DNA of 5,558 nt, taken from Deltaproteobacteria bacterium (GTDB lineage Bacteria > Desulfobacterota > Desulfobacteria > Desulfobacterales > Desulfobacteraceae). A model generated the notes under the pieces. It did not search any database, was not told the origin of the DNA, and worked only from the letters and a program-made list of their open reading frames with translations. The stretch is from NCBI GenBank assembly GCA_003647385.1, contig QMMT01000166.1:1-5558 (forward strand), given 5' to 3'. Position numbers and translations under genes: made by a program. Positions 4,385 through 5,558 of this stretch are shown piece after piece (position 1 is the stretch's first letter; every line of letters starts with the position of its first letter).

Positions 4385-5558
4385 AACCGTGTGCTTTTTA
4401 ATATTGACAACAAAATGCTGGACCAGATCCATAGCACTTCCCTGGAACTTTTGGGCGACACCGGTATACGGTTTCCCAATAAAGAGGCACTTGAAATTTT
4501 TAAGCATCATGGATTTAAGACAGATGGTGAGATGGTATTTTTTCGGAACGAGGATATCGAGAAAGCCATTAAAACTGTACCCGAAACATTTAAACTCCAT
4601 GCCAGAAATGAGGATAACAGTTTTCTGATAGGGGATGACAGCTATAGAATGGCACCGGGTTACGGCCCTCCTTTCATCATAGAGAACTCAGGTGAAATGC
4701 GGAATGCAGTGCTGGATGACACAAAAAAATTCTGCAAACTTGTCCAGACGTCCAAGGCGCTGGACTTTAACAGTTCCATTGTGGCCCAGCCCAATGATGT
4801 CCCGGCAGAAACAGCCCATCTTGATATGCTGCTGTCAACCATGCTGCTGACGGATAAACCCCTCATGGGGAGCACGTCTTCCAAAACCTGTGCCCAGGAG
4901 TCTTTGGAAATGGCCCGGATGATATGGGGGAACACGGATAAGCCGGTCATGCTCAACCTTGTGGACTCTTTATCTCCTTTGCAATATGCCGAAGAAATGG
5001 TGGATGCACTTTTAGTCTATGCCAAAGCAAAACAACCTTTAATTATTCATTCCTCCTGTTCCATGGGATCATCAGGCCCGATAACTCTTGCAGGCTCCCT
5101 TGTGATTTCCAACGCCTGTACACTTGCCGGAATCTGCCTTACCCAGCTGGTAAACCCTGGTACACCTGTTGTTTATGGTCTGGGTGGCAGCCCGACAGAC
5201 ATGAAAACCGGCGGATATGTCAATGCATCTCCTGAAGATGCCAAACATACCGCCATCGTTACTGCCCTGGGACGTTATTATCATATCCCCTGTAGAAGCC
5301 AGGGTGCTTTAACCGAATCTTTCAGCCTGGATTACCAGGCAGGCATGGAATCCTCCATGATGTTGACAACGGCTGCCCTCAGTGGAGTTCATGTCAGTCT
5401 GCATGCCTGTGGTACCTATGGCTCAATGCTGGCCATGAGTTTTGAAAAGTTTATCGCAGATGAAGACTTGTGCTGCGCCATCAAAAAACTGATGAAACCC
5501 ATTGAATTCAGTGAGGATGCCTTTGCAATGGATTTGGTAAAAAAACTGGGAACTTCCG
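4382..5558 (+). CDS. Trimethylamine methyltransferase (MttB) superfamily protein, non-pyrrolysine type (partial, 3' end outside window)
   Basis: The first 392 codons of an MttB-superfamily methyltransferase run off the right edge; full members have about 470-500 residues, so roughly 80-100 are missing. The protein opens with the usual helical lead: H-S-T-S-L-E-L-L-G-D-T-G-I-R-F-P at 17-32. Further family features are A-P-G-Y-G-P-P at 91-97, the D-D-T-K-K-F block near 112, K-P-L-M-G-S-T at 159-165, H-S-S-C-S-M-G-S-S-G-P at 223-233, G-G-S-P-T-D-M-K at 268-275, and a G-T-Y-G-S-M-L-A-M-S-F-E-K stretch near 344-356 in the region where archaeal trimethylamine enzymes carry pyrrolysine. No in-frame amber codon occurs in the visible part, so it belongs to the large non-Pyl group whose characterised members demethylate quaternary amines such as glycine betaine, proline betaine and carnitine. 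It would donate methyl to the corrinoid protein encoded just upstream. The exact substrate is unknown. Confidence 0.9.
   Translation, partial: MNRVLFNIDNKMLDQIHSTSLELLGDTGIRFPNKEALEIFKHHGFKTDGEMVFFRNEDIEKAIKTVPETFKLHARNEDNSFLIGDDSYRMAPGYGPPFIIENSGEMRNAVLDDTKKFCKLVQTSKALDFNSSIVAQPNDVPAETAHLDMLLSTMLLTDKPLMGSTSSKTCAQESLEMARMIWGNTDKPVMLNLVDSLSPLQYAEEMVDALLVYAKAKQPLIIHSSCSMGSSGPITLAGSLVISNACTLAGICLTQLVNPGTPVVYGLGGSPTDMKTGGYVNASPEDAKHTAIVTALGRYYHIPCRSQGALTESFSLDYQAGMESSMMLTTAALSGVHVSLHACGTYGSMLAMSFEKFIADEDLCCAIKKLMKPIEFSEDAFAMDLVKKLGTS

Noticed and set aside
4382..5558. Possible pyrrolysine-encoding amber codon in the MttB-like gene
   Set aside because: Reading codon by codon from 4382 shows no in-frame TAG, TAA or TGA, so no pyrrolysine needs to be invoked for the visible part.

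Overview
This window holds part of a corrinoid-dependent methyl-transfer cluster of the MttB superfamily, together with a regulator, an epimerase and a divergent uptake gene. The DNA is moderately AT-rich, and the intergenic stretches are strongly so. A Tat-exported family 5 solute-binding protein, a FadR-type GntR regulator and a non-pyrrolysine MttB homologue with its corrinoid protein suggest an anaerobe. A sulfate-reducing member of the Desulfobacteraceae (Desulfobacula/Desulfobacterium-like) fits best. That assignment is an inference from gene content and style; no rRNA or other marker gene is present.

Layout. Positions 1-469 (minus strand) carry the 5' part of a Tat-signal ABC transporter solute-binding protein, cut by the left edge. 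Positions 470-786 are a 317-base AT-rich divergent control region. It has a perfect palindrome matching the FadR-subfamily GntR operator pattern, an adjacent longer dyad, and a perfect 12-bp tandem duplication just before the regulator's ribosome-binding site. Positions 787-1485 encode a GntR/FCD regulator with a TTG start. After a 170-base gap with a candidate promoter come four genes in the same direction: a diaminopimelate epimerase (dapF, 1656-2519), a uroporphyrinogen-decarboxylase-family methyltransferase (2591-3637), a corrinoid-binding protein (3709-4335), and an MttB-like methyltransferase cut by the right edge (4382-5558). Gaps between these four are 46-71 bases, each gene has its own Shine-Dalgarno sequence, and no strong terminator is visible, so they may form one operon.

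How the genes may work together (inference). The MttB-like protein would take a methyl group from a methylated amine, most likely a quaternary amine, and pass it to the Co(I) corrinoid carried by the 3709-4335 protein. The UroD-family protein would move the methyl on, probably to tetrahydrofolate in a bacterium. The exported binding protein could capture the substrate or a related compound, and the GntR/FCD protein could sense it and control both directions of transcription. The unusual points are the dapF gene between regulator and methyltransferases, and the loss of the third expected zinc-ligand cysteine in the UroD-family protein. The substrate cannot be read from the sequence.
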